From Bradyrhizobium erythrophlei (GTDB lineage Bacteria; Pseudomonadota; Alphaproteobacteria; Rhizobiales; Xanthobacteraceae), in contig FSRD01000001.1 in the NCBI GenBank assembly GCA_900129675.1, forward strand, positions 609,501 through 673,500: 64,000 nucleotides of DNA, read 5' to 3'. Both the position numbers and the translations under genes were made by a program. Shown one piece after another: positions 62,091 through 64,000 of the stretch (position 1 is its first letter; each line of letters starts with the position of its first letter). Below the pieces are notes generated by a model, which ran no database searches, was not told where the DNA came from, and worked only from the letters and a program-made list of their open reading frames with translations.

Positions 62091-62285
62091 TCAGCTAACG
62101 TGAGCGGTTTCTGTTGCGACTATGTCGGCCTCAAGTATCGCTTTGATTGTCCGCGCGCAGCGACCGCATTTGGCCGTGCAGCATAGCGACGCGTAGATAT
62201 GTTTTAGACGCGCGCAAGACTTAGCGTTCCCAATCGTGGACCTTACCTGGCTGTCGCTAAGGACGTTGCAACTACAGACGATCAC
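62091..62285 (-). CDS. Bacterioferritin-associated ferredoxin-like (2Fe-2S) protein
   Basis: A 64-residue protein from a GTG (VIVCSCNVLSDSQV). The four Cys of the Bfd fold are present: CSC at residues 4-6 and C-CTAKCGRC further on (SLCCTAKCGRCARTIKAI). Bfd donates electrons to bacterioferritin to release iron, or serves as a redox link. No bfr is nearby. It is the only intact-looking non-mobile gene in the last 5 kb; a longer start would add an unrelated N-terminus. Confidence 0.7.
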   Translation of the reverse strand: MIVCSCNVLSDSQVRSTIGNAKSCARLKHIYASLCCTAKCGRCARTIKAILEADIVATETAHVS

Positions 62286-62701
62286 GGCGTGCTCCCAAAC
62301 ATCGTGAGAGCCGTCTCTTAAAGGACGTCCCCTCACGTTTAAAAGCAACATACCGGCCGAGGCATGCCCGACACAGAACCGTTTGTGTCTATCTTCATAC
62401 TTATGGAGTATGACGTCGACAGAGGCTCGGTAGCGCTATCACTTCTATTGGAAGCTTTGGTCCAACGGTTGACTCAGCCGCGTTAAAAAAGAGGCGCCCG
62501 CGAGTTTCGGCGCAATGACAGTCCTCGCCGAATGAAAACCCGCAAGATCAATCTCGAGTTCGGTTTGGCAGAACGAAGCCTATCGCGCGACAATCTGGAT
62601 GAGAACGGCGCGTCAATCTGGTTGAGACGAGGCAGCCGAGCGGAGGCATAATTGACGCTGGCCGCGGTCTTGGCAAGGCTTTGATTGACGCGGAGCGTCA
62701 A

Positions 62702-64000
<1,299 letters not shown>

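Overview
The window reads as a chromosome segment of a Bradyrhizobium-like alphaproteobacterium. The DNA is GC-rich. The left part carries gene families and extragenic palindromes typical of Bradyrhizobiaceae, and the tmRNA gene is circularly permuted and encodes the alphaproteobacterial tag ANDNVALNEVRLAA.

Positions 1 to about 29 kb look like core genome. They hold a ligase-associated DNA-damage set (DEXH helicase, MBL-fold exonuclease, ATP-dependent ligase), two ABC-transporter binding proteins, pyrD with a DUF952 gene, an S24-type repressor followed by a mismatch DNA glycosylase, a class I lysyl-tRNA synthetase, a SCO protein, an FAD dehydrogenase, a Rieske oxygenase divergent from a LysR regulator, and an ECF sigma factor next to a DUF4142 gene and a cupredoxin gene. 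The sigma gene and the DUF4142 gene carry the same promoter motif. The permuted tmRNA gene lies near the right edge of this part.

At about 29.1 kb a 3' fragment of a tRNA-Gly gene sits beside a tyrosine integrase, so an integrative island probably starts there and runs off the right end. From 29 to 44 kb the island is a patchwork of insertion sequences and broken genes (TctC-type binding protein, decarboxylase joined to an MFS tail, thermonuclease, LysR, PHA synthase), with a few intact genes: an ATP-grasp-like protein, a lytic transglycosylase and an aldo/keto reductase.

The functional heart is 44.4 to 58.6 kb. A minus-strand operon encodes a soluble di-iron monooxygenase of the propane/acetone type (prm/mim): alcohol dehydrogenase, two small unknown proteins, hydroxylase large subunit, reductase, hydroxylase small subunit, coupling protein, amidohydrolase, a DUF59 protein and a dedicated GroEL. 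A perfect -24/-12 sigma-54 promoter precedes it. Two AcoR-type sigma-54 activators lie upstream; their N-terminal sensors differ, but 925 bp covering the AAA+ and Fis domains appears identical between them. The likely pathway is oxidation of a short alkane, ketone or phenol-like substrate, then alcohol oxidation, with GroEL helping the large subunit fold.

From 58.6 to 64 kb mobile DNA returns: a transposase gene split by a group II intron that has lost its reverse transcriptase and carries a tandem duplication of about 919 bp, a small Bfd-like ferredoxin gene, and an IS21-type istA/istB pair cut by the window end.
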